11,747 nt of DNA from Actinomycetes bacterium (lineage in GTDB: Bacteria; Actinomycetota; Acidimicrobiia; Acidimicrobiales; Microtrichaceae): contig JAEXGP010000365.1 of NCBI GenBank assembly GCA_023450775.1, positions 1-11,747 on the forward strand. Direction: 5' to 3'. The notes under the pieces are model-generated. The model was not told the origin of the DNA. It did no database searches and saw only the letters and a program-made list of their open reading frames with translations. The stretch's first letter is position 1; each line of letters begins with the position of its first letter. Shown one piece after another: positions 1-5,774 of this stretch. Made by a program: the position numbers and the translations under genes.

Positions 1-2
1 AC

Positions 3-299
3 GCCCGGTGGCGGGTGGACGCCGGTGCGCCCGAGCGGCTGGGTGCGCTCGCCGTGCGCCTGGTCGACGCAGCGGTCGCGCTGCTGCGGCCGGGGGGCGT
101 GCTCGCGTTCAGCGTCTGCACGCTGACCGCGGCCGAGAGCACGGCCGTGGACGACCACCTGGCCCGGCACCATCCGGAGCTCCGGCCGCTGCCACCGCCG
201 GCGTCGCCGTGGCGGCCGTGGGGGAGGGGTGCGATCCTGCTGCCGCAGGCGGCCGACACCGACGGGATGTGCCTGTTCCGCTACCGGGCGCAGGACTGA
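3..299 (+). CDS. rsmB: 16S rRNA m5C967 methyltransferase RsmB, C-terminal fragment (cut by window edge)
   Basis: The reading frame is open from the left edge and ends at TGA 297-299, so only about the last 98 residues are visible. They carry the end of an RsmB/Nop2/Sun-type SAM-dependent RNA cytosine-C5 methyltransferase. An RWRV segment is followed by the PGG-x-L-x-x-SVCTL stretch (motif VI, whose Cys is the attacking nucleophile in this family) and a C-terminal block with RGAILLPQAADTDGMCLFRY, matching the usual G-LLP-x-x-x-x-TDGMF-x-x-R-x-R ending. The family methylates C967 of 16S rRNA in the cytoplasm. The N-terminal NusB-like RNA-binding domain and SAM-binding motifs lie outside the window, so intactness cannot be judged. 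Any internal start codon here would be an artefact of truncation. The gene is followed after 75 nt by the mog gene on the same strand. Confidence 0.85.
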   Translation, partial: ARWRVDAGAPERLGALAVRLVDAAVALLRPGGVLAFSVCTLTAAESTAVDDHLARHHPELRPLPPPASPWRPWGRGAILLPQAADTDGMCLFRYRAQD

Positions 300-361
300 T
301 CCCAGGGCCTCGCGGCACCCGCGTGCTGCGAGCGACGCCCGGGCGGCCGTGGCCCCGCCGG

Positions 362-367
362 TACGAT
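362..367 (+). promoter_or_regulatory. -10 box of a likely leaderless promoter for mog
   Basis: TACGAT fits the actinobacterial TAnnnT -10 consensus. Exactly 7 nt separate it from the ATG at 375, so transcription would begin at or next to the start codon. There is no Shine-Dalgarno sequence before this ATG, which agrees with a leaderless mRNA. No convincing -35 hexamer is visible. Confidence 0.55.
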
Positions 368-374
368 CGGCGCC

Positions 375-911
375 ATGACCGACCAGCCCGACCCGTCCGC
401 CTCCACCGACGGCACGTCGACCGCACCCGCCGAGCACCAGGCCAAGGTGCTGACGGTGTCGGACGGAGTGATCGCCGGGGTCCGGGAGGACCGCAGCGGG
501 GTGGCGCTGGTCGAGCTGCTGGGGGAGCGGGGCTTCGAGGTCATCGAGCACCGGGTGGTCACCGACGGCGTCGAGGAGGTCTCGAACGCGCTGTCGTACA
601 TGGCCTACGGCTTCAACGGTCTGATCGTCACCACCGGCGGCACGGGGTTCGGTGTGCGCGACCTCACTCCCGAGGCCACGAAGCGGATCCTCGACCGCAG
701 CGCGCCCGGCTTCGCCGAGGCGATGCGGGCGGTGAACCCCCTCGGACGGCTGTCCCGGGGGATCGCCGGCATCCGGGGCTCCGCCCTCATCCTCAACACG
801 CCCGGCTCCACCTCGGGAGCCGTCGAGATGCTCGACACCGTGCTCGACGTGGTGCCGCACGCGCTCGACCTGCTCGGCGGCGCCTCGGGCGGACATCCGA
901 CCCACGCCTGA
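375..911 (+). CDS. mog: MogA/MoaB-family molybdenum cofactor biosynthesis protein (molybdopterin adenylyltransferase-like)
   Basis: The 178-aa product belongs to the MogA/MoaB fold, which activates molybdopterin by adenylation before molybdate insertion. Visible signatures are VLTVSD (residues 25-30), an acidic D39-R-S-G turn, TTGGTGFGVRDLTPEA (86-101, the family's most conserved block with the Asp of RDxTPE), and LSRGIAGIRGSALILNTPGS (126-145). Residues 1-22 are a Pro/Ser/Thr-rich extension before the fold. The ATG at 375 is preferred because a TAnnnT box lies 7 nt upstream and no better start is seen before VLTVSD. MogA and MoaB-type proteins cannot be separated by eye, so the exact activity is less certain than the family. 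No other cofactor genes are in the window; the gene sits between rsmB and the riboflavin operon. Confidence 0.88.
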   Translation: MTDQPDPSASTDGTSTAPAEHQAKVLTVSDGVIAGVREDRSGVALVELLGERGFEVIEHRVVTDGVEEVSNALSYMAYGFNGLIVTTGGTGFGVRDLTPEATKRILDRSAPGFAEAMRAVNPLGRLSRGIAGIRGSALILNTPGSTSGAVEMLDTVLDVVPHALDLLGGASGGHPTHA

Positions 912-924
912 GGGCGCTCCAGCA

Positions 925-940
925 CGCCGGAGGGCCGGCG
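925..940 (+). terminator. GC-rich hairpin after mog
   Basis: CGCCGG (925-930), loop AGGG, CCGGCG (935-940) form a perfect 6-bp stem starting 14 nt after the mog stop. It lies upstream of the putative ribD promoter, a sensible place for a terminator. No T-tract follows, so intrinsic termination is unproven. Confidence 0.4.
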
Positions 941-982
941 CACCACGCACCTGGCGGTCGGAATCGACACGGCCGGATCGAA

Positions 983-1013
983 TTCGACCATCCGGGGTCC
1001 GAGGCGGTACCAT
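983..1013 (+). promoter_or_regulatory. Possible promoter of the riboflavin operon
   Basis: TACCAT at 1008-1013 matches the TAnnnT -10 pattern. A weak -35-like TTCGAC lies at 983-988 with a 19-nt spacer. Transcription would start near 1020 and leave a 5' leader of about 70 nt before the ribD GTG at 1093. The leader and the whole 912-1092 gap show none of the conserved blocks of an FMN riboswitch. Confidence 0.4.
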
Positions 1014-1092
1014 CGAGGGTGTCGGCGCAGCGTCCGCGTGCCACCACGAGCACCGACCGCCCCAGCGCCGAGCACCCCACGAGCAGCCGACC

Positions 1093-2190
1093 GTGAACGT
1101 CCCCGACCACTCCGACACCCCCGAGGTGAGCGACGCCGTCGACCGCGAGTGCATGACCCGGGCGATCGCCGCGGCGGCGACCGTGCGCTGCGCCACGTCG
1201 CCCAACCCGTGGGTCGGCGCCGTGGTCCGGGCCGCCGACGGCCGGATGTTCTCGGGTGCCACCGAGCCGCCGGGCGGCGCCCATGCCGAGGTCGTGGCGC
1301 TCCGCGAGGCCGGCGACGCCGCTCGTGGCGCCACCCTCTACTGCACGCTGGAGCCGTGCAGCCACACCGGGCGCACGGGGCCGTGCACCGAGGCGATCAT
1401 CGAGGCGGGCATCCGCCGGGTCGTCGTCGGTGTGGTCGACCCCGATCCGCAGGTGTCGGGCCGGGGCATCGAGCAGCTGCGTGCCGCCGGCATCGACGTG
1501 CTCGTCGGCGTCCAGGCCGAGAAGGTCGCGGGCCAGCTCGTCGCCTACCTCAAGCACCGCTCGACCGGCCGGCCCTACGTGGTGCTCAAGCTGGCGGCGT
1601 CGCTCGACGGCGGCACCGCGGCGCCGAACGGGACGAGCCAGTGGATCACGTCGCCCGAGGCGCGGGCCGACGGGCACCGCCTGCGCGCCGAGTCCGACGC
1701 CATCCTCGTCGGCGCGGGGACCGTGCGACGCGACGACCCGTCGCTGACCGTGCGTGACTACCGGCCGCCCGCGCTGCCCGACGGCGGCAACGTGGACCCG
1801 CTGCGGGTCGTGCTCGGCTCGGTGGCCGACGACGCCCGGGTCCAGCCCTGCTACGCGACCTCGGGCGCGCTGGGGGACGTGCTCGACGACCTCGGCTCGA
1901 AGGGCGTGCTCCAGCTGCTCGTGGAGGGCGGGGCGAACGTGGCCGGCGAGTTCCACCGGGCCGGCCTGGTCGACCGCTACGTCATCTACACCGCGCCCGC
2001 GCTGTTCGGCGGCGACGACGCCAAGGGCCTGTTCGGCGGCAACGGCGCCTGGGACATCTCCGAGGTGCGCCGCGGTCGGTTCGTGGCCGTCGAGCGCGTC
2101 GGCAGCGACCTGCGCATCGAGATGGTCCCCGACGACCTCGACGGGGACGACGGCCCCCACCCGGGCCACGACGGACGGGAGGCCCGCTGA
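1093..2190 (+). CDS. ribD: Bifunctional riboflavin biosynthesis deaminase/reductase RibD
   Basis: The 365-aa enzyme performs the second and third steps of riboflavin synthesis: deamination of the diaminopyrimidine ring, then NADPH-dependent reduction of the ribosyl side chain. The N-terminal cytidine-deaminase-like domain shows the zinc site H64-A-E66 and P88-C89-S-H-T-G-R-T-G-P-C98, with E66 as the proton shuttle. The C-terminal reductase domain (about 160-345) shows KLAASLDG (166-173), WITSPEAR (184-191), ILVGAGTVRRDDPSLTVR (204-221) and LLVEGGANVAGEF (275-287). Between RVVLG (238-242) and LVEGG the linker is only about 33 residues, shorter than I expect for RibD. The GTG start is a choice; GTG at 1126 or ATG at 1153 are alternatives, although ATG 1153 would remove the DRECM segment typical of the RibD start. 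The stop overlaps the ribE start by one base. Confidence 0.95.
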   Translation: MNVPDHSDTPEVSDAVDRECMTRAIAAAATVRCATSPNPWVGAVVRAADGRMFSGATEPPGGAHAEVVALREAGDAARGATLYCTLEPCSHTGRTGPCTEAIIEAGIRRVVVGVVDPDPQVSGRGIEQLRAAGIDVLVGVQAEKVAGQLVAYLKHRSTGRPYVVLKLAASLDGGTAAPNGTSQWITSPEARADGHRLRAESDAILVGAGTVRRDDPSLTVRDYRPPALPDGGNVDPLRVVLGSVADDARVQPCYATSGALGDVLDDLGSKGVLQLLVEGGANVAGEFHRAGLVDRYVIYTAPALFGGDDAKGLFGGNGAWDISEVRRGRFVAVERVGSDLRIEMVPDDLDGDDGPHPGHDGREAR

Positions 2191-2834
2191 TGTTCACCGG
2201 CATCGTGGAGGAGCTCGGCTCGGTCGCCGCCCTCGACGGACCGAAGCTGCGCATCCACGCGTCGACGGTCCTCGACGACGTGACGATGGGCGCGTCCACC
2301 GCCGTCAACGGCGTGTGCCTGACCGTGGTCGCCTGGGGCGACGACTGGTGGGAGGCCGACGTCAGCGACGAGACCTTCGCCCGCACCTCGCTCGGCTCGC
2401 TCCGTCCCGGCGACCCCGTCAACCTCGAGCGGCCGGTCCGCCTGGAGGACCGCCTCGGCGGGCACCTGGTCCAGGGCCATGTCGACGCCGTCGGCGAGGT
2501 CGTCGAACCCGCGCCCGACCTGCGCGTCCGCATGCCCCAGCACCTGCTCCGCTACGTGGTGGAGAAGGGCTCGATCACCGTCGACGGGGTCAGCCTGACC
2601 GTCGTCGACGTGCTCGACGACGGCTTCACCGTCGCACTCATCCCGCACACCGCCGAGGTGACCACCCTCGGCCGCCGAGGTCCCGGGGACCCGGTCAACC
2701 TGGAGGTCGACGTCATGGCCAAGTACGCCGAGCGACTGCTCGCCGGTTTCGTGGGCGACGCCCCCGGCCCCCACGCGGCTCCCGGGACCGGCACCGACAC
2801 CGGGACCAGCACCGACACCGGGAGCGCAGCATGA
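2190..2834 (+). CDS. ribE: Riboflavin synthase (alpha chain)
   Basis: The 214-aa product is the trimeric enzyme that dismutates two 6,7-dimethyl-8-ribityllumazine molecules into riboflavin and the diaminouracil intermediate. It begins with the diagnostic MFTGIVEELG. The two tandem lumazine-binding barrels are visible as repeats: NGVCLTVV (40-47) in the first, then GHLVQGHVDAVG (91-102), EKGSITVDGVSLTVVD (125-140) and IPHTAEVTTLG (151-161) in the second. The family usually ends near residue 190-200; here a Gly/Thr/Asp/Pro-rich tail (about 190-214) follows, encoded partly by an 18-bp tandem repeat. The ATG overlaps the ribD TGA as TGATG, with a GGGAGG ribosome site just before it inside ribD. 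The stop overlaps the ribBA start as ATGA. Both overlaps imply translational coupling. Confidence 0.96.
   Translation: MFTGIVEELGSVAALDGPKLRIHASTVLDDVTMGASTAVNGVCLTVVAWGDDWWEADVSDETFARTSLGSLRPGDPVNLERPVRLEDRLGGHLVQGHVDAVGEVVEPAPDLRVRMPQHLLRYVVEKGSITVDGVSLTVVDVLDDGFTVALIPHTAEVTTLGRRGPGDPVNLEVDVMAKYAERLLAGFVGDAPGPHAAPGTGTDTGTSTDTGSAA
2784..2823 (+). repeat. 18-bp tandem repeat at the 3' end of ribE
   Basis: GGGACCGGCACCGACACC (2784-2801) is repeated with one change (G to A at the seventh base) at 2802-2819. A third copy begins as GGGA at 2820. The repeat keeps frame and encodes the T/G/D-rich tail of RibE. The third GGGA provides part of the GGGAG ribosome site for ribBA, 6 nt before its ATG. 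Confidence 0.8.
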
Positions 2835-4081
2835 CCAGGGAAGCGTTGGACCAGCAGGGCCGCGAGGGCTCGGACTTCGCGTCGATCGAGGACGCGGTCG
2901 CCGCCATGGCGAAAGGCGAGATCATCGTCGTCGTCGACGACGAGGACCGCGAGAACGAGGGCGACCTGATCATGGCCGCCGAGGCGGCGACGCCCGAGAA
3001 GATCGCCTTCTTCGTGCGCCACACCTCGGGCGTGATCTGCGCGCCGCTGCTCGGCGAGCGCCTGGACGAGCTCGACATCCCGCTGATGGTGCGGGACAAC
3101 ACCGAGTCGCACCGCACCGCGTTCACGTACTCCGTCGACTACGTCCACGGCACCAGCACCGGCATCTCGGCAGCGGACCGCTCGGCCACGCTGCGGGCGC
3201 TGACCGACCCCGCGACCACGCCCGGCGACCTGGCCCGGCCGGGCCACATCTTCCCGCTGCGCTACGCCGACGGCGGCGTGCTCAAGCGGGCGGGTCACAC
3301 CGAGGCGGCCGTGGACCTCGCCCGCATGGCAGGGCTGTACCCCGCCGGCGTGCTCTGCGAGATCGTCAACGACGACGGCACCATGGCCCGGGTCCCCGAC
3401 CTGGTCGAGTTCTGCAAGACGCACGACCTGCTGATGATCTCGATCGCGCAGCTCATCAAGTACCGGCGTCAGAACGAGAAGCTGGTCAAGCGCATCGCCG
3501 AGGCCAGGATCCCCACGCCGTGGGGCGACTTCACCTGCTACGTCTACGAGTCCGTGCTCGACGGCGAGCAGCACGTCGCCATGGCCAAGGGCGCGGTGCA
3601 GGGCGAGGAGAACGTGCTCGTCCGCGTCCACTCCGAGTGCCTCACCGGCGACGTCTTCCACTCGCTGCGCTGCGACTGCGGCGTGCAGCTCGACGCAGCC
3701 ATGCAGAAGATCGCGGAGGACGGCCTGGGCGTGCTCGTGTACCTGCGGGGCCACGAGGGCCGCGGCATCGGCATCGGCCACAAGATCCGCGCCTACAGCC
3801 TCCAGGAGGAGGGTCACGACACCGTCGAGGCCAACATGGAGCTCGGCCTCCCGGTCGACTCCCGCGAGTACGGCATCGGCGCGCAGATCCTCAACGACCT
3901 GGGCATCACGACCATGCGGCTGATGACCAACAACCCCGCCAAGTACGGCGGCCTGGAGGGCTTCGGCCTGGAGATCACCGAGCGCGTGCCGGTCCTGTCC
4001 GCACCGAACCCCGAGAACATCGACTACCTGCGAACCAAGCGGGAGAAGATGGGCCACCTGCTCGAGAACCTCGACGACTGA
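2831..4081 (+). CDS. ribBA: Bifunctional 3,4-dihydroxy-2-butanone-4-phosphate synthase / GTP cyclohydrolase II
   Basis: The 416-aa fusion supplies both precursors of lumazine. The N-terminal RibB half (about 15-210) converts ribulose-5-phosphate to dihydroxybutanone phosphate and shows the acidic metal/substrate loop DDEDRENEGDL (36-46), HTSGVIC (64-70), GTSTGISAADRSAT (107-120), RPGHIFPLRY (136-145) and AGHTEAAVDLAR (154-165). The C-terminal RibA half (about 220-416) opens GTP to the diaminopyrimidine and shows the zinc cysteines C270, C281 and C283 in HSECLTGDVFHSLRCDCG, then YLRGHEGRGIGIGHKIRAYSLQ (304-325) and LMTNNPAKYGGL (364-375). All key residues I know of appear present in both halves. 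ATG 2831 is chosen because it overlaps the ribE stop (ATGA) and has GGGAG at 2820-2824. The longer open frame upstream is a shadow of ribD and ribE. ribH follows after 28 nt. Confidence 0.97.
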   Translation: MTREALDQQGREGSDFASIEDAVAAMAKGEIIVVVDDEDRENEGDLIMAAEAATPEKIAFFVRHTSGVICAPLLGERLDELDIPLMVRDNTESHRTAFTYSVDYVHGTSTGISAADRSATLRALTDPATTPGDLARPGHIFPLRYADGGVLKRAGHTEAAVDLARMAGLYPAGVLCEIVNDDGTMARVPDLVEFCKTHDLLMISIAQLIKYRRQNEKLVKRIAEARIPTPWGDFTCYVYESVLDGEQHVAMAKGAVQGEENVLVRVHSECLTGDVFHSLRCDCGVQLDAAMQKIAEDGLGVLVYLRGHEGRGIGIGHKIRAYSLQEEGHDTVEANMELGLPVDSREYGIGAQILNDLGITTMRLMTNNPAKYGGLEGFGLEITERVPVLSAPNPENIDYLRTKREKMGHLLENLDD

Positions 4082-4109
4082 CCGCCACCCAGAAGGGCAG
4101 CACACGCAC

Positions 4110-4616
4110 ATGGGCCGCAACTACTCCACCGCGCCGGGCGACGACGGACCCGCCGTCGACGGCACGGGCCGCCGGATCGGCATCGTCTCCGCACGCTGGA
4201 ACGAGGTCATCACCGGGCGCCTCCTGCGGGGCGCGCGGGAGACGCTCGCGGCGCGGGGCGTGGCGGACGACGACGTCGACCTGGCCTGGGTGCCCGGCGC
4301 CTTCGAGCTGCCGCTCGCGGCCAAGGTCATGGCCGGCACGGGCCGCTACGACGCGGTGATCGCGATCGGCTGCGTGATCCGGGGCGACACCGCCCACTTC
4401 GAGTACGTGGCGGGCCCCGCGGCGGAGGGGATCATGGAGGCGCAGCTCTCCACCGAGGTCCCGATCATCCTGGCCGTGCTCACCGTCGAGGACCGCCGCC
4501 AGGCGCTCGTCCGCTCGGTCGTCGACGACGACGTCCGGGGCGACAACAAGGGCGCCGAGGCCGCAGACACCGCGCTCGAGATGGTCCAGGTGCTCGGCGA
4601 TCTGCGCGCCGGCTGA
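4110..4616 (+). CDS. ribH: 6,7-dimethyl-8-ribityllumazine synthase
   Basis: The 168-aa enzyme condenses the diaminouracil with dihydroxybutanone phosphate to give lumazine, usually as a pentamer or 60-mer shell. Visible motifs are RIGIVSARWNEVIT (22-35, with Trp30 at the aromatic ring-stacking position), VPGAFELPLAAKVM (61-74), IGCVIRGDTAHFEYV (86-100, with the catalytic His at 96), and NKGAEAADTALEM (146-158). Two things look unusual: the normally conserved FG before VLT is replaced by LA (121-122), and the loop between the phosphate-binding Arg (R135 by position) and NKG is about four residues longer than in the Bacillus enzyme, with an acidic VVDDD stretch. An AGAAGGG-like ribosome site lies in the 28-nt gap after ribBA. 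It is the last gene of the riboflavin operon and is followed by the 60-bp repeat array. Confidence 0.95.
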   Translation: MGRNYSTAPGDDGPAVDGTGRRIGIVSARWNEVITGRLLRGARETLAARGVADDDVDLAWVPGAFELPLAAKVMAGTGRYDAVIAIGCVIRGDTAHFEYVAGPAAEGIMEAQLSTEVPIILAVLTVEDRRQALVRSVVDDDVRGDNKGAEAADTALEMVQVLGDLRAG

Positions 4617-4633
4617 CGGTCCGGTCCGCCCCG

Positions 4634-4866
4634 CCGCGGAACGTGTGCGGCAGGCGCCCGTGGCGGGCACTTCCCGCTCACGATCGATCGGGCCCGCGGA
4701 GCGTGTGCGGCAGGCGCCCGTGGTGGGCACCTCTCGCTCACGATCGATCGGGCCCGCGGAGCGTGTGCGGCAGGCGCCCGTGGCGGGCAGCTCCCGCTCA
4801 TGATCGATCGGGCCCGCGGAACGTGTGCGGCAGGCGCCCGTGGCGGGCACCTCTCGCTCACGATCG
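4634..4866. repeat. 60-bp tandem repeat array, about 3.9 copies
   Basis: Four head-to-tail copies (4634-4693, 4694-4753, 4754-4813 and a 53-bp copy 4814-4866) differ at only about six columns of the unit. Each unit holds a hairpin GCCCG-TGG-CGGGC (4656-4668 and every 60 bp after). Three internal junctions carry overlapping palindromes based on GATCGATC and CGGGCCCG (4681-4696, 4741-4756, 4801-4816). The array fills the gap between the converging ribH and SpoU-type genes. Because 60 is a multiple of three, open frames run through it and give 20-residue peptide repeats, but nothing suggests they are translated. The conserved full unit rules out CRISPR. Confidence 0.95.
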
Positions 4867-4899
4867 CGCCGGTCGTTCGGCTGACCGTTCGCGAGGCGC

Positions 4900-5727
4900 T
4901 CAGGTCCAGCCGCGGCGGGCGGCCGCGAAGGCGGCGACGACCGCCAGCGAGGTCGCCACGTTGAGCGAGTCCACGCCGGGCGACATCGGCACCCGCACGG
5001 CAGCGTCGGCGCGGTCTATCGCCGCGTCGGTGAGCCCGGGACCCTCGGCGCCGACCACGAGGGCGACCGGGTCGTCGAGCAGGCCGCTCGCCGCCGCCCG
5101 GTCGACGTCGAGCGCGCCGGCGGCGGGCGTCAGGGCCACGACGCGGAACCCCGCGTCGCGCAGCGGCTCGTAGCCGTCGGGGAGCGGGCCCACGCGCACG
5201 TGGGGGAGCACGGCCGCCCATCCGGACGACACGCGGACCGACCGCCGGTACAGCGGGTCCGCGGTGCGGTCGTCCAGGACCACGGCCTCCGCGCCGAGCG
5301 CGGCGGCGTTGCGGAACAGCGCACCCAGGTTCTCGTGGTCGTTCAACGCCTGCGTGACGACCACGCGTCGCCGGCCCGACAGCACCTCCGCCGGCAACCG
5401 CGGCACGGGACGGACCGCCGAGGCCAGCACGCCGCGGTGCAGGTCGAAGCCGACGATCCCGGCCAGGACGTCGCGCTCGGCCAGGTAGACGGGCACGCCG
5501 GCGAGCCCGTCGAGGAGCTCGCCGAGGGTCTCGGCACGGGAGGGGGTCAGCAGCACCGAGCGGAGCGGGACCCCGTGCTCGAGGACCACGCGGAGCGCCA
5601 CGAGGCCCTCGACGATCGTGCACGCGTCGACCCCGTCGTCGCGTCCGGCGGCCGCCCGCGCCGCCGCGTCGTTCAGGTGGCGGTAGTCGGCGAGCCGCGG
5701 GTCACCGGGGTCGTCGATCCGTTCCAC
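4900..5727 (-). CDS. SpoU/TrmH-family RNA 2'-O-ribose methyltransferase
   Basis: The 275-aa product is a SPOUT-class (knotted) methyltransferase using SAM to methylate ribose 2'-OH in rRNA or tRNA. An N-terminal substrate-binding domain (about 10-105) contains IVEG (38-41) and HRGVLA (97-102), as in the L30e-like domain of RlmB/TsnR-type enzymes. The catalytic domain carries motif 1 ENLGALFRNAAALGA (132-146, with the conserved Asn133 and Arg139), motif 2 LVVGAEGPGL (223-232) and motif 3 VPMSPGVDSLNVATSLAV (246-263), which build the trefoil knot. The target base cannot be told from sequence. The GTG at 5727 (reading MERIDDPGDP) is the best start; no ATG precedes it after the upstream stop and no strong ribosome site is seen. 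It lies 47 nt after the GGDEF/EAL gene and may be co-transcribed with it. An apparent fusion to the upstream gene is only a shadow frame. Confidence 0.9.
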   Translation of the reverse strand: MERIDDPGDPRLADYRHLNDAAARAAAGRDDGVDACTIVEGLVALRVVLEHGVPLRSVLLTPSRAETLGELLDGLAGVPVYLAERDVLAGIVGFDLHRGVLASAVRPVPRLPAEVLSGRRRVVVTQALNDHENLGALFRNAAALGAEAVVLDDRTADPLYRRSVRVSSGWAAVLPHVRVGPLPDGYEPLRDAGFRVVALTPAAGALDVDRAAASGLLDDPVALVVGAEGPGLTDAAIDRADAAVRVPMSPGVDSLNVATSLAVVAAFAAARRGWT

Positions 5728-5774
5728 GCCGACAGTGTGGCCCGTCCGTTGGGACTGCCGAGCAGGGGAGCGCC

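Noticed and set aside
912..1092. FMN riboswitch upstream of ribD
   Set aside because: I looked for the conserved aptamer blocks such as GGTGAAATTCC and the paired GGCGGT segments and found none.
1754..2830. N-terminal extension of RibBA through ribD and ribE
   Set aside because: This part of the frame is a low-complexity shadow of two certain genes; ATG 2831 with its ribosome site and ATGA overlap is the real start.
4634..4866. Possible CRISPR array
   Set aside because: The whole 60-bp unit is conserved, with no variable spacers between constant repeats, and there are no cas-like genes nearby.
4643..5173. Plus-strand open frame encoding 20-residue peptide repeats
   Set aside because: Its periodicity follows from a 60-bp repeat being a multiple of three; it then runs antisense through the methyltransferase gene and has no ribosome site or recognisable domain.
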